From Oscillospiraceae bacterium (GTDB lineage: Bacteria > Bacillota > Clostridia > Oscillospirales > Ruminococcaceae), in the NCBI GenBank assembly GCA_017513135.1, contig JAFWDH010000004.1, positions 1 through 42,298 of the forward strand: a stretch of 42,298 nucleotides of DNA, in the 5' to 3' direction. The translations under genes were made by a program, and so were the position numbers. The notes beneath the pieces were generated by a model. That model ran no database searches, was not told the origin of the DNA, and saw only the letters and a program-made list of their open reading frames with translations. Positions 8,219 through 16,326 of the stretch are shown piece by piece. Positions within the stretch are counted from its first letter, which is position 1, and every line of letters begins with the position of its first letter.

Positions 8219-9931
8219 GTGAAAGAACCGATCATCAGCTTCAGGAACTTCAGTTTCCGCTATAAGGAGCAGAAGAATCCCACGCTGCACGACATAGATC
8301 TTGACATCTATCCCGGAGAGAAGATCCTCCTTCTGGGAGCTTCCGGCAGCGGCAAATCCACCCTGTGCAACTGCATAAACGGACTCATACCCTTCTCCTA
8401 CGAGGGCGAGATCACCGGCTCATGCACCGTCAACGGCACAGAGACCTCCTCAGCGTCCATATTCAAACTATCTGACAGCGTAGGCACCGTCTTGCAGGAT
8501 ACCGACGCGCAGTTCGTCGGTCTTTCGGTAGGCGAGGACATTGCCTTCTCCATGGAAAACGATATGATCCCCAGAGCTGAGATGCTTCCCAGGATCGAGA
8601 AGAACGCCTCTATGGTAGGCATGCAGAATTTCATCGACCACGTCCCGTTCAACCTCTCGGGAGGCCAGAAACAGAAGGTAGCCATCGCGGGAGTCTTCGG
8701 TAATGACGTGAATATCCTTATATTCGACGAACCTCTCGCGTCGCTGGATCCCCAGATGGGAATGACGGCCGTGGAGCTGATAGATGACATATCAAAAGAG
8801 ACGGGAAAGACCGTCATTATAATAGAGCACCGTCTGGAAGACGTGCTGCACAGGCCGGTCGACCGGATAATACTGATGGCAGGCGGCAGGATCGTCGCCG
8901 ACATGTCTCCCGACGAGCTGCTGCGCTCGTCCCTGCTCAGCGAGTACGGGATCAGAGAGCCTCTTTATATAACCGCAATGAAATATGCCGGCTGTTCGCT
9001 GGAAGGAAACAGGAACCTCTGCGACCTTGAGTCTCTTGAATTCACTCCCGAAAATGAGGCAAGGCTCAAAGCGTTCTTCACGGAAGAGAGGACAGCGGTA
9101 GAGGAGAACCGAAATGAACCTGTCGTGACCTTCAGCGACGTATCCTATTCATATAACGGCGGGCACAAAGTCCTGAGGGACATAAACTTCGAGATACGCC
9201 GCGGAGAAAGGATCGCCATAATCGGCAGGAACGGCGCCGGCAAGTCTACCGCCGCGAAGCTCCTCTGCGGCATCATACGTCCTGATACCGGCACCATAAC
9301 GCTTGAGGGTACCGATACTTCAAAGCTCTCCGTCAAGGAGATAGGAGAGAAGGTCGGTTACGTCATGCAGGACCCGAACACGATGATAGTCAAGGACATC
9401 ATCAAGGATGAGGTCGGCATGGCTCTCGGATTCAGGAACATCCCGCAGGATGAGGCAGAACGCAGAGTGGCCACGGCTCTCGAGACCTGCGGACTCTACA
9501 GGATGCGCAACTGGCCCGTCGATTCCGTCAGCTACGGACAGAAGAAGAGGGTCACCGTAGCTGCCATGATGGCACTGGAACCGGATGTGTTCGTGCTGGA
9601 CGAGCCGACCGCCGGGCAGGATTATCACAGCTACACGGAGATCATGCAGTTCGTCAACACCCTCAACCGCGAGTACGGAAAGACGATCCTGTTCATAACT
9701 CACGATATGCACCTCGCGATCGAGAACACAGACAGGGCCATAGTCTTCTCGGACGGGGAGCTCATAGCCTCCGACAGAGTATTCTCCGTTCTGGCCGATC
9801 CCGACATCATCTCCAGGGCGAGCCTGAAGCAGACATCGCTGTATACCCTGGCTGTCAAACTCGGTCTGGAGCCGGAATCCACCATAAGACACTTCATAGA
9901 GTATGAAAGGGAGGTGAAGGCGCATGAATAA
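8219..9931 (+). CDS. ECF transporter tandem ATPase (A1-A2 fusion)
   Basis: A 570-residue fusion of two ABC ATPase domains that powers the ECF importer. The first domain has Walker A GASGSGKST, Q-loop LQDTDAQFVG, signature LSGGQKQKVAIAG, Walker B ILIFDEPLASLDP and switch His in IIEHRLED. The second has Walker A GRNGAGKST, Q-loop MQDPNTMI, an altered signature SYGQKKRV, Walker B VFVLDEPTAGQD and FITHDMH. The GTG at 8219 is chosen because AGGAGA lies 6 nt upstream; a longer frame from TTG 8192 has no ribosome site. The length matches the roughly 560-residue ATPases paired with UPF0397 proteins. The stop overlaps the T-component start by 8 bp, indicating translational coupling. Confidence 0.93.
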   Translation: MKEPIISFRNFSFRYKEQKNPTLHDIDLDIYPGEKILLLGASGSGKSTLCNCINGLIPFSYEGEITGSCTVNGTETSSASIFKLSDSVGTVLQDTDAQFVGLSVGEDIAFSMENDMIPRAEMLPRIEKNASMVGMQNFIDHVPFNLSGGQKQKVAIAGVFGNDVNILIFDEPLASLDPQMGMTAVELIDDISKETGKTVIIIEHRLEDVLHRPVDRIILMAGGRIVADMSPDELLRSSLLSEYGIREPLYITAMKYAGCSLEGNRNLCDLESLEFTPENEARLKAFFTEERTAVEENRNEPVVTFSDVSYSYNGGHKVLRDINFEIRRGERIAIIGRNGAGKSTAAKLLCGIIRPDTGTITLEGTDTSKLSVKEIGEKVGYVMQDPNTMIVKDIIKDEVGMALGFRNIPQDEAERRVATALETCGLYRMRNWPVDSVSYGQKKRVTVAAMMALEPDVFVLDEPTAGQDYHSYTEIMQFVNTLNREYGKTILFITHDMHLAIENTDRAIVFSDGELIASDRVFSVLADPDIISRASLKQTSLYTLAVKLGLEPESTIRHFIEYEREVKAHE

Positions 9932-10856
9932 CAAGCTGGTCATAAACTACACTCCCGGACCTACGATGCTGCACAAGCTCACCGGATTCACCAAGGTGTT
10001 CCTCTTCGCTGTCATGAGCGCTGCGATCATCTCCACATTCGACATCAGGCTTCTGGTCCCTCTGCTCATCATAAATGTCATAGAGATAATATCCATGAAG
10101 CCTGATTACAAGCCGATAGTGGTCATGTTCACCATAACATTCTTCACCGTGACCCTGGTCGGAAACATCATGCTTTTCCTCGTGTCTCCCGGAGTTGGTC
10201 TCACCAATGTAGGCGCAGAGAACATCATCTGGAGGATAAATGACAGGCTGTATCTTTCCAAGGAATTTCTGTGGTACATATTCGTCTTCTTTATAAAGAG
10301 GACAGCTTCGTTTGCTTCGGTCATTGCCTTCGCGCTGGCGACCACACCTTCCGAATTCGCTTCAGGTCTCAACAGATGCGGGCTGAACTACAAGGTATGC
10401 ACCATCGTGTCTCTGGCTTACAGGACCATTCCCGACATAGCCAACGACTTCATAAACATCCGAAACAGCATGATGATGAGAGGCGTGGAGCTGTCAAAGA
10501 AGGCGAGCGTCGGAAAGAGGCTCAAGAACACCGTTCTTATCCTTGTCCCTCTCATCTTCACGGCCTTCGGGAAGGTCGGAAATATCGCCAACGCCATGGA
10601 CCTCAGGGGCTACGGAAAACACAGCAAGCGAACATGGTACGCAGAGCACGAGAAGACTAAATGGGATCCTGTCATAAGAGCTCTCACGATCCTTCTCCTT
10701 GCGCTTACCGCGTATTACATAATCAGGTACAGGATGATCGATCCCTATCCCGTGGATTACTGGTGTCCCTGGGTCCCGCGCGAGGAGATCCAGCAGACGA
10801 ATGCCATCGATACCCTGTTCATAATCAAATGGATAAGAAAACTAAAAGGAGAATAA
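9924..10856 (+). CDS. ECF transporter T component (CbiQ-like)
   Basis: A 310-residue membrane subunit linking the S component to the ATPases. It has several hydrophobic helices in residues 20-150 and a cytoplasmic helical region with the two short coupling motifs of the family, seen as MMMRGVEL and MDLRGYGK (positions corresponding to the usual Ala-Arg-Gly motifs). A further C-terminal membrane helix spans about residues 250-268. It starts inside the end of the ATPase gene with GGGAGGTGAAG as ribosome site. Only 8 nt separate its stop from the first SAM-hydrolase-like gene, so importer and array are almost certainly one transcript. Confidence 0.9.
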   Translation: MNNKLVINYTPGPTMLHKLTGFTKVFLFAVMSAAIISTFDIRLLVPLLIINVIEIISMKPDYKPIVVMFTITFFTVTLVGNIMLFLVSPGVGLTNVGAENIIWRINDRLYLSKEFLWYIFVFFIKRTASFASVIAFALATTPSEFASGLNRCGLNYKVCTIVSLAYRTIPDIANDFINIRNSMMMRGVELSKKASVGKRLKNTVLILVPLIFTAFGKVGNIANAMDLRGYGKHSKRTWYAEHEKTKWDPVIRALTILLLALTAYYIIRYRMIDPYPVDYWCPWVPREEIQQTNAIDTLFIIKWIRKLKGE

Positions 10857-10864
10857 GGACCGAC

Positions 10865-11704
10865 ATGGCTCATCTTATAATTCAGACAGACTTCGGTACG
10901 GGCTCCTCTTCCGTCAGCGCAATGCACGGCGTTGCCGCAGTAGTGGATCCCGACCTCAGAGTCGATGACGGAAACAACGACGTCGCTCAGTTCAACGTCC
11001 TTGACGCATCCGAATCGCTTATGTACCTGCTGCCCTACTGGCCGGCCGGGACCGTCTTCGTGTCAGTGGTGGATCCCGGGGTCGGCACTTCCAGACGCAG
11101 CTGTGTCGCCAGACTGTCCAACGGCAGTTACATAGTGACTCCCGACAACGGTACACTGACATATGTCAAGGAGCGCTTCGGCATAACCGCGGTGCGTATG
11201 ATCGACGAGAGCGTAAACCGTCTGAAAGGTTCAGAGGATGTGCACATCTTCCACGGAAGAGACGTATACGCGTACTGCGGAGCCAGACTTGCCGCAGGCA
11301 TCATCGATTTCGAGGGAGTCGGGCCGGAATACCCGGTAGACGAGATCGTGGAAGCCGATTACATTAGACCAGGAAAGAAGGACAGAGAGGTCTCCGGGAT
11401 GATCAATGAAGCAGGAGACCATTTCGGGCTGATCGGAACCAACATTCCGTTCTCCTGGCTTGCCGAGTCTGGTATGAACTACGGAGACACGGTGAGAGTC
11501 ACCGTCCTTGAGGATGACAGGCCTGTCCTTGACAGGGAGATGCCACTCGTCAGGACTTTCGGCGATGTGCCTGTAGGCTCTCCCCTGGTATTCAGTTCAG
11601 AGATGAGGACGGTGATGATGGCTGTCAATCAGGGAAATGCCACCAGAGAGTTCGGCATCGGGTTCGGGCCGAAATGGAAAATGACTGTAAGAAAAGAGAA
11701 CTGA
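10865..11704 (+). CDS. SAM hydroxide adenosyltransferase-like protein (DUF62), copy 1 of 5
   Basis: A 279-residue member of the SAM hydroxide adenosyltransferase / chlorinase-fluorinase superfamily (SAM_HAT), whose characterised non-halogenating members hydrolyse S-adenosylmethionine to adenosine and methionine. The hydrolase triad is present: Asp70 and Arg77 in VVDPGVGTSRR, and His130 in IFHGRDVYAY. The substrate-domain motif TPDNGTLT follows. The C-terminal beta domain (about 165-279) contains FGDVPVGSPLVF and VNQGNA. The usual D-x-x-V stretch after the N-terminal TDFG is replaced by GTGSSSVSAM, so this is a divergent subclade. The ATG at 10865 is chosen because AAGGAGAATAAGG precedes it and homology begins there. 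It is separated from the T component by 8 nt. Confidence 0.9.
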   Translation: MAHLIIQTDFGTGSSSVSAMHGVAAVVDPDLRVDDGNNDVAQFNVLDASESLMYLLPYWPAGTVFVSVVDPGVGTSRRSCVARLSNGSYIVTPDNGTLTYVKERFGITAVRMIDESVNRLKGSEDVHIFHGRDVYAYCGARLAAGIIDFEGVGPEYPVDEIVEADYIRPGKKDREVSGMINEAGDHFGLIGTNIPFSWLAESGMNYGDTVRVTVLEDDRPVLDREMPLVRTFGDVPVGSPLVFSSEMRTVMMAVNQGNATREFGIGFGPKWKMTVRKEN

Positions 11705-11705
11705 A

Positions 11706-12527
11706 ATGACAAGACCATCTGTAGTCATCCATTCAGACAGCGGTACATCCGATACCCTTTATGCCAAAGCAGCCGGGATCGTCGAGAGCCTGTCACCGGG
11801 CACCGACGCGGTGGATGCATCGCAGTCATTCGAGCGCGGAAACGTGCGGCAGGTATCGGCTTATCTGTTCACCTCGGTCCCGTTCTGGCCGGACGGCACG
11901 ATCTTCGTGTCCCTTGTCGGAGATGGAGCCCCGATAGCTGTCAGGCTCTCTTCAGGAAGCATCATTCTCAGCGCAAACAACGGGACCTGCACCATGTGCG
12001 CTTCCGCGATCGGTTTCAGGGATGCGGTGATGATAGATCCCGTCAGGTTCGGAAACGACGGCTTTGTCCTCGTGCGGGCAGCGGCTGCGCTCTCTTCCGG
12101 CTGTTCCTTTGATGGCCTCGGAAGACCCGCCGAGCCTGATGAGCCCGTGTTCTTCAATATCCCGAAAGCGGTGATATCGGAAGGAAAAGCCGAAGGTGAA
12201 GTCGGAATGCTCCTCAGAACGTTCGGGAACATCACCTTCACCATAGGAACGGATGAGTTTGAGGATACCGGCATCGTCACCGGAGACCGCCTGAGGGTCA
12301 CCTTCACAAGAAACGGAAATACGGAATACTGTGAAGAGATGCCTTTTGAGCCGTCATTCGGTTACGTTCCGATCGGCGAGCCCGTGATATTCAACGGAAG
12401 TTCCGGGTATATGGATATCGGTCTGAACATGAGAAGCTTCATAGATACATGTCTGCCGCAGATCCTTGACTGTCCCGATCCCGGGGAGTTCAAGGTCACT
12501 ATCGAGAAGATCGGAGGAAACATATGA
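11706..12527 (+). CDS. degenerate SAM hydroxide adenosyltransferase-like protein, copy 2 of 5
   Basis: A 273-residue paralogue that keeps the fold but not the active site. Alignment to copy 1 on FVSL, WPDGTIF, ANNGTC and the C-terminal FGYVPIGEPVIFNGSSGY is clear. The DPGVGTxRR loop is shortened to VGDGAP and FHGRD is replaced by FVLVR, so the Asp, Arg and His of the hydrolase triad are all gone. The N-terminal TDFG has become SDSG. The frame is open throughout and the C-terminal domain is complete, so it looks like a maintained pseudoenzyme, not decay. It starts 1 nt after copy 1 ends and overlaps copy 3 by 4 bp (ATGA). A structural or regulatory subunit role is inference. Confidence 0.85.
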   Translation: MTRPSVVIHSDSGTSDTLYAKAAGIVESLSPGTDAVDASQSFERGNVRQVSAYLFTSVPFWPDGTIFVSLVGDGAPIAVRLSSGSIILSANNGTCTMCASAIGFRDAVMIDPVRFGNDGFVLVRAAAALSSGCSFDGLGRPAEPDEPVFFNIPKAVISEGKAEGEVGMLLRTFGNITFTIGTDEFEDTGIVTGDRLRVTFTRNGNTEYCEEMPFEPSFGYVPIGEPVIFNGSSGYMDIGLNMRSFIDTCLPQILDCPDPGEFKVTIEKIGGNI

Positions 12528-13390
12528 AACCCTGTATTGTGCTTCAGTCGGATTTCGGTCTGTCCACCGGGTTGCCCGCTTCCATGACGGCGGTCATCGC
12601 GAAGACTGATCCGGAGATAAGAGTCTATGACCTTTGTCATGAGGTCAGAGAATACGACATCCGCCAGGGCGGATCCATCCTCGCCTCCACATTTCAGTAC
12701 TGGCCGGACGGGACCGTGTTCGTGTCGGTAGTCGACCCCGGGGTTGGAACAGACAGGAAAAGCTGCGTCGCTCTCATGGACAACGGCAGTTACGTCGTGA
12801 CCCCGGACAACGGCACGCTGAGCCTGCTTTTTGACAGGATCGTGTCCGTGAGACAGATAGACGAAAAGGTCAACAGGATGCCGGGCTCTGATGAGCATCA
12901 CACTTTTCACGGCAGGGATGTTTACGCCTATACGGCAGCAAGGCTCGCGTCAGGAATAATCGACTGGCAGGGAGTGGGACCTGAATATCCCAAAGAGGAT
13001 ATGGTCCGCTTTGAAATGCCCAGTGCCGAAGTCATCGGAAACTCAGCCTGCGGCGAAGTCACCGGCGCTCACGACCATTTCGGTAACGTCAGCATCTCCA
13101 TTCCCAATGATATGATCAAGCAGATAGGCATCGGGCTCGGAGATATGTGCAGAGTCGAGATATCCAGGGAAGGATCTGTTCTGTATGACAAACAGATGAT
13201 GTTCCATAGATCGTTCGGATGGGTGGCTCCGGGAGAGCCGATCCTTAACGAAAGCAGCAATGATTATGTAGAGATCTCCATTAATCAGGGGAGCTTCTGT
13301 GATATAGAGCTCCCTGAGCTTCTCAGCGCATACGATCTCTCCGTCTATAAAGTTAGGATCTCTCCGGTTTCAAAGGATGTATTAGAATGA
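12524..13390 (+). CDS. SAM hydroxide adenosyltransferase-like protein, copy 3 of 5
   Basis: A 288-residue paralogue with an intact catalytic set: Asp71 and Arg78 in VVDPGVGTDRK, and His129 in TFHGRDVYAY. TPDNGTLS is present, and the C-terminal domain carries FGWVAPGEPIL and INQGSF. The N-terminal motif is QSDFGLSTG. Its ATG overlaps the stop of copy 2 and has a good GGAGG 7 nt upstream. It overlaps copy 4 by 4 bp at an ATGA junction. Predicted to form the family's trimer, whose active sites lie between the N domain of one subunit and the C domain of the next (family knowledge). Whether SAM is the true substrate is not shown by the sequence. Confidence 0.9.
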   Translation: MKPCIVLQSDFGLSTGLPASMTAVIAKTDPEIRVYDLCHEVREYDIRQGGSILASTFQYWPDGTVFVSVVDPGVGTDRKSCVALMDNGSYVVTPDNGTLSLLFDRIVSVRQIDEKVNRMPGSDEHHTFHGRDVYAYTAARLASGIIDWQGVGPEYPKEDMVRFEMPSAEVIGNSACGEVTGAHDHFGNVSISIPNDMIKQIGIGLGDMCRVEISREGSVLYDKQMMFHRSFGWVAPGEPILNESSNDYVEISINQGSFCDIELPELLSAYDLSVYKVRISPVSKDVLE

Positions 13391-14220
13391 AGCCTATCAT
13401 AGCTATGCAGACAGACTTCGGCGTCGGCGGAGGCAGCACGATGCGGGGCACCTGTCTCAAGGTGGATCCTGAGCTCGAGGTCTATGAGATCAGCCACAGT
13501 ATAGAGAAATTCAACATTAAAGCAGCTGCAAGAAGCCTGTACCATATAGTCCCCTACTGGCCGGCAGGCACTGTCTTTGTGTCGGTCATCGACCCGGGAG
13601 TCGGAACCTCAAGACGCGCCAGTGTAGCGCTACTGAACAACGGAAGCTACGTCGTGACACCTGACAACGGCGCACTGACACTGCTTCTTGAATCTCCGGG
13701 TATCAGAGCGGTCCGCACCATAGATGAAACAGTCAACAGGCTTAAGGGTACCGAAAAAGTGAGCATCTTCCACGGCAGGGATCTCTTCGCCTACTGCGCG
13801 GCCAGACTCGCATCCGGCATCATCGGCTTCGAGGGCGTCGGTCCCGAGTATCCCGTGGAAGAGATAGTGCGCTACCCCGAGCCCGGATACACATGTTCCG
13901 ACGGTTCCGTATCCGGATCCGTGACCGGCATAATGCGCACCTTCGGTAACCTTGAGACCGGCATCCCCGTCTCTGCCGCGGAGGCGTCGGGGATCCTGGC
14001 CGGAAACGATGTAAGGGTCACCATCTCCTCTTCTTCAGGAATCGTATTTGATCGAACGATCCCTTACAGAGCCTCGTTCGGCTGGGTCCCGGAAGGCGAT
14101 GAAGTTCTCTATAACGGAAGTGACGGAGATCTGGGGATAGGCATCAACCTCGGTAACTTTGCGCAGCGCTACGGTCTTGACCCGGAAGATCCTCTGGTCA
14201 TCACCGTGAGAAAGGAGTGA
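13387..14220 (+). CDS. SAM hydroxide adenosyltransferase-like protein, copy 4 of 5
   Basis: A 277-residue paralogue with all expected motifs: QTDFGVGGG near the N-terminus, Asp69 and Arg76 in VIDPGVGTSRR, TPDNGALT, His129 in IFHGRDLFAY, and the C-terminal FGWVPEGDEVLYNG and INLGNF. It is translationally coupled to copy 3 (ATGA) and ends 4 nt before copy 5, whose ribosome site AAGGAG overlaps its last codons. Among the five, copies 1, 4 and 5 share the closest wording around GVGPEYPVEEIV, suggesting the most recent duplications involve them. Cytoplasmic, with no signal peptide. Confidence 0.9.
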   Translation: MKPIIAMQTDFGVGGGSTMRGTCLKVDPELEVYEISHSIEKFNIKAAARSLYHIVPYWPAGTVFVSVIDPGVGTSRRASVALLNNGSYVVTPDNGALTLLLESPGIRAVRTIDETVNRLKGTEKVSIFHGRDLFAYCAARLASGIIGFEGVGPEYPVEEIVRYPEPGYTCSDGSVSGSVTGIMRTFGNLETGIPVSAAEASGILAGNDVRVTISSSSGIVFDRTIPYRASFGWVPEGDEVLYNGSDGDLGIGINLGNFAQRYGLDPEDPLVITVRKE

Positions 14221-14224
14221 TCGC

Positions 14225-14722
14225 ATGGGATATGTAGTCATGCAGACCGATTTCGGCAGCGGCGGATCAGGAGCTATGGCCGGTGTCTGCAAGCTTGTGG
14301 ACAGAAGTGTCAGGGTGTACAACATCACTCATGAGGTCCCTAAATTCGACGTGAGAGCCGCCGGACACAATCTCGCTGAAGTGATCCCGTACTGGCCGCA
14401 GGGGACCGTGTTCGTCTCAGTAGTGGATCCGGGCGTGGGCACTTCCCGCAGAGCCTGTGCCGCCAAGACATCAACGGGATGTTACATAGTCACTCCGGAC
14501 AACGGCTGCCTCACGGAGACCGCCGACAAGATCGGCATCGCTGCCGTAAGAGAGATCGATCAGAGCACCAACAGATACAACGGCAATGAATGGTCGCAGA
14601 AGTCGGATATATTCCACGGAAGAGACGTTTTTGCGTACTGCGCAGCCCGCATCGCTACCGGCATCATCTCCTTTGAGGAGGTAGGACCTGAATATCCTGT
14701 AGAAGAGATCGTCAGTCTTTGA
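14225..14722 (+). CDS. C-terminally truncated SAM hydroxide adenosyltransferase-like protein, copy 5 of 5
   Basis: A 165-residue paralogue consisting of the N-terminal catalytic domain only. Asp68 and Arg75 in VVDPGVGTSRR, TPDNGCLT and His131 in IFHGRDVFAY are all intact. It also has a 3-4 residue insertion (NEWSQKSD) before the His motif. The protein stops right after GPEYPVEEIVSL, where the other copies continue with about 115 residues of beta domain. A terminator hairpin begins 18 nt after the stop, so no remnant of the missing domain is left. In this family the adenine-binding side comes from the C domain, so this copy could not make a normal active site alone. It may pair with another copy (inference). 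Confidence 0.88.
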   Translation: MGYVVMQTDFGSGGSGAMAGVCKLVDRSVRVYNITHEVPKFDVRAAGHNLAEVIPYWPQGTVFVSVVDPGVGTSRRACAAKTSTGCYIVTPDNGCLTETADKIGIAAVREIDQSTNRYNGNEWSQKSDIFHGRDVFAYCAARIATGIISFEEVGPEYPVEEIVSL

Positions 14723-14739
14723 TCAGTTACGTGAAACTG

Positions 14740-14772
14740 AAAAGAGCATCGTCCCGCGGACGATGCTCTTTT
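14740..14772. terminator. bidirectional terminator ending the ECF/HAT operon
   Basis: A perfect 15-bp stem (AAAAGAGCATCGTCC / GGACGATGCTCTTTT) with a 3-nt loop and T/A tails on both sides. It is shared with the convergent ATP-grasp gene. Confidence 0.92.
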
Positions 14773-14788
14773 ATATTGTTTTTATCGA

Positions 14789-15817
14789 TCACCTGGGCAC
14801 GGGGAATCCCAGCGCTTTCTCGTAATCCGGCTTGATCCCGAGTCCGTCCTCTCTCCAGCGTATGTTCTGCGCCATATCGTTTCCGGGCATAATGTTCGCT
14901 TCGACCATCACAGGCCCGTCTTCCGTTACGGCTACATCCCATCCGATATATCCGAGACGCGGCTCTTCTTTCGCGGCTCTTAGACAGAACTCCACAGCTT
15001 CCGGATACATCGGTACCTTGAACCCGTCTACCGTCACTCCGGATACGGGGTGTACGTCATAATATGTTCCGCTCTTCTCGTGGTAAAGCGGAAGATGAAG
15101 CGTACCGTCTCCCTCCACCCATGTGTAGATCCCGCCGCTCGTCGCGTTGTCTGTCACTCCGTTACCGCTTCCTACACGGAATATCGAATATACGTGTCTG
15201 CTCTCTCCGTTCACCAGCAGGGTCACGACCCTTATGGTATTGACGCTTCCGCTGTACATGCGGTCCATCTCGTGATGCTGATGAATCTGCTCTTCCACGA
15301 TCATCTGACCGTTGCTTATCAGAGAATCATACAGCGCCTCAAGGTCGGTTTCTTCCTGTACCGTCTTCTTCTCGATGCCTATGCCGCCGAACGAGTCCAC
15401 GGGCTTCACGAAGATCACGGGATGCTTCCTGCAGAAATCGAAAAACTCATCCCTTGTGCACTTCCTGAGATCGAGCCAGTCTCTTTTGACATAATCGCTG
15501 AACCGCTCCAGAAATCTCCCCTTGTCTTCCAGAATATCATACAGTGAGCGGTCGTTGAGCATCCTTGTAAGGGCCACGTTATTACTCACTGTCATATAAG
15601 TGGATCTCTGGGACGGTTTTTTATAGACGAACCCGTATCCCCTGTATTCCTGATAGCCGATACCGTATCTCAGTATGCAGACTGCCATATCAGCCAGGAT
15701 AAACGGAACGGGCTTGCCCGTCTCATTATGGATGTCTCTGGCGAACCGGTACATCTTTTTGAGGCTTGAACTCCCGACCCTATTTAAAAAGACATTCAGT
15801 CTGTCAAATACATTCAT
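14789..15817 (-). CDS. sugar-transfer-associated ATP-grasp enzyme
   Basis: A 342-residue protein resembling the sugar-transfer-associated ATP-grasp family (ATPgrasp_ST), often found in capsule or glycan loci. The ATP-grasp core is visible: VIFVKPVDSFGGIGIEK (lysine plus glycine-rich loop), MIVEEQIHQH as the hinge and adenine site, and the metal-binding end DGPVMVEANIMPGND. SVNTIRVVTLLVNG and GGIYTWVEGDGTL are typical of this subfamily. There is no signal peptide. The ATG has GGAGGAA upstream. It stands alone between the HAT array and the tmRNA with no glycan genes nearby, so the acceptor cannot be guessed. Confidence 0.85.
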   Translation of the reverse strand: MNVFDRLNVFLNRVGSSSLKKMYRFARDIHNETGKPVPFILADMAVCILRYGIGYQEYRGYGFVYKKPSQRSTYMTVSNNVALTRMLNDRSLYDILEDKGRFLERFSDYVKRDWLDLRKCTRDEFFDFCRKHPVIFVKPVDSFGGIGIEKKTVQEETDLEALYDSLISNGQMIVEEQIHQHHEMDRMYSGSVNTIRVVTLLVNGESRHVYSIFRVGSGNGVTDNATSGGIYTWVEGDGTLHLPLYHEKSGTYYDVHPVSGVTVDGFKVPMYPEAVEFCLRAAKEEPRLGYIGWDVAVTEDGPVMVEANIMPGNDMAQNIRWREDGLGIKPDYEKALGFPVPR

Positions 15818-15973
15818 TCCTTCCTCCTTGTGAGCCCCGGATCAACCGGTCATTACTGATAAACAAAGACGGTATCACAGCCGGCAGTATATCTCGGCTG
15901 TGATACCGGACCTCTGCGTGAACACTGCCGGTATTCTCCGGCTTGAGGGATGGTGTCCGCATACCGTGTATGT

Positions 15974-16319
15974 TGGTGGAGGTGAGGAGAATCGAACTCC
16001 TGTCCGAAAATCTGTCCGCACAGGTGTCTCCGGGCGCAGTATATCGTTTGAGATTCCCTCGCCTGACGCAGACATACATGCTTCAGGTCCGGTAGCTTCA
16101 TACTTTACGTGGCAGGGCTCAAAGCTTTGACCTGCTCACGTTCACCGCATCATTCTACGCCGTGATATGCTATGCGGTCTCACATACCACGACGAGCGGC
16201 ATTAAGCCGCTATGGCAACAGGATTGTTGTCAGTTATTTTTTGTGAGGCTTTTATAGCGGTTCCTCACCGCTGCCCGCTGCCCATGTTTCGAAATCCCCG
16301 TCGAAACCTTTACACCCCC
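15974..16319 (-). ncRNA. ssrA: tmRNA (ssrA)
   Basis: On the minus strand the 5' end GGGGGUG pairs with CACCUCC near the 3' end, which is followed by ACCA (the CCA is encoded, complement of 15974-15976), forming the tRNA-like acceptor stem. The T-arm GGACAGGAGTTCGATTCTCC precedes it. The 5' start continues with the conserved GTAAAGGTTTCGACGGGG. The RNA is about 346 nt and one-piece. It contains a tag reading frame ending in VAIAA. Only 7 nt separate its 5' end from the cyclophilin stop codon, so it is either processed from the smpB transcript or driven by a promoter inside the cyclophilin gene; a weak candidate is TTGAAC-16 nt-CATAAG (complement of 16382-16409). Confidence 0.95.
16202..16249 (-). 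other. tmRNA proteolysis-tag reading frame
   Basis: Reading back from the TAA stop (complement of 16202-16204) gives the tag ASQKITDNNPVAIAA. The hydrophobic AIAA end is typical of ClpXP-type degradation tags. The GCC resume codon is inferred from the usual tag length. Confidence 0.7.
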
Positions 16320-16326
16320 TGATATA

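Noticed and set aside
10661..10864. 68-codon N-terminal extension of the first SAM-hydrolase-like gene
   Set aside because: It overlaps the ECF T-component gene, has no ribosome site, and homology to the other copies starts exactly at the ATG at 10865.
15853..16130. Several small ORFs over the tmRNA
   Set aside because: The region is fully explained by tmRNA structure; the ORFs are by-products of the RNA sequence.
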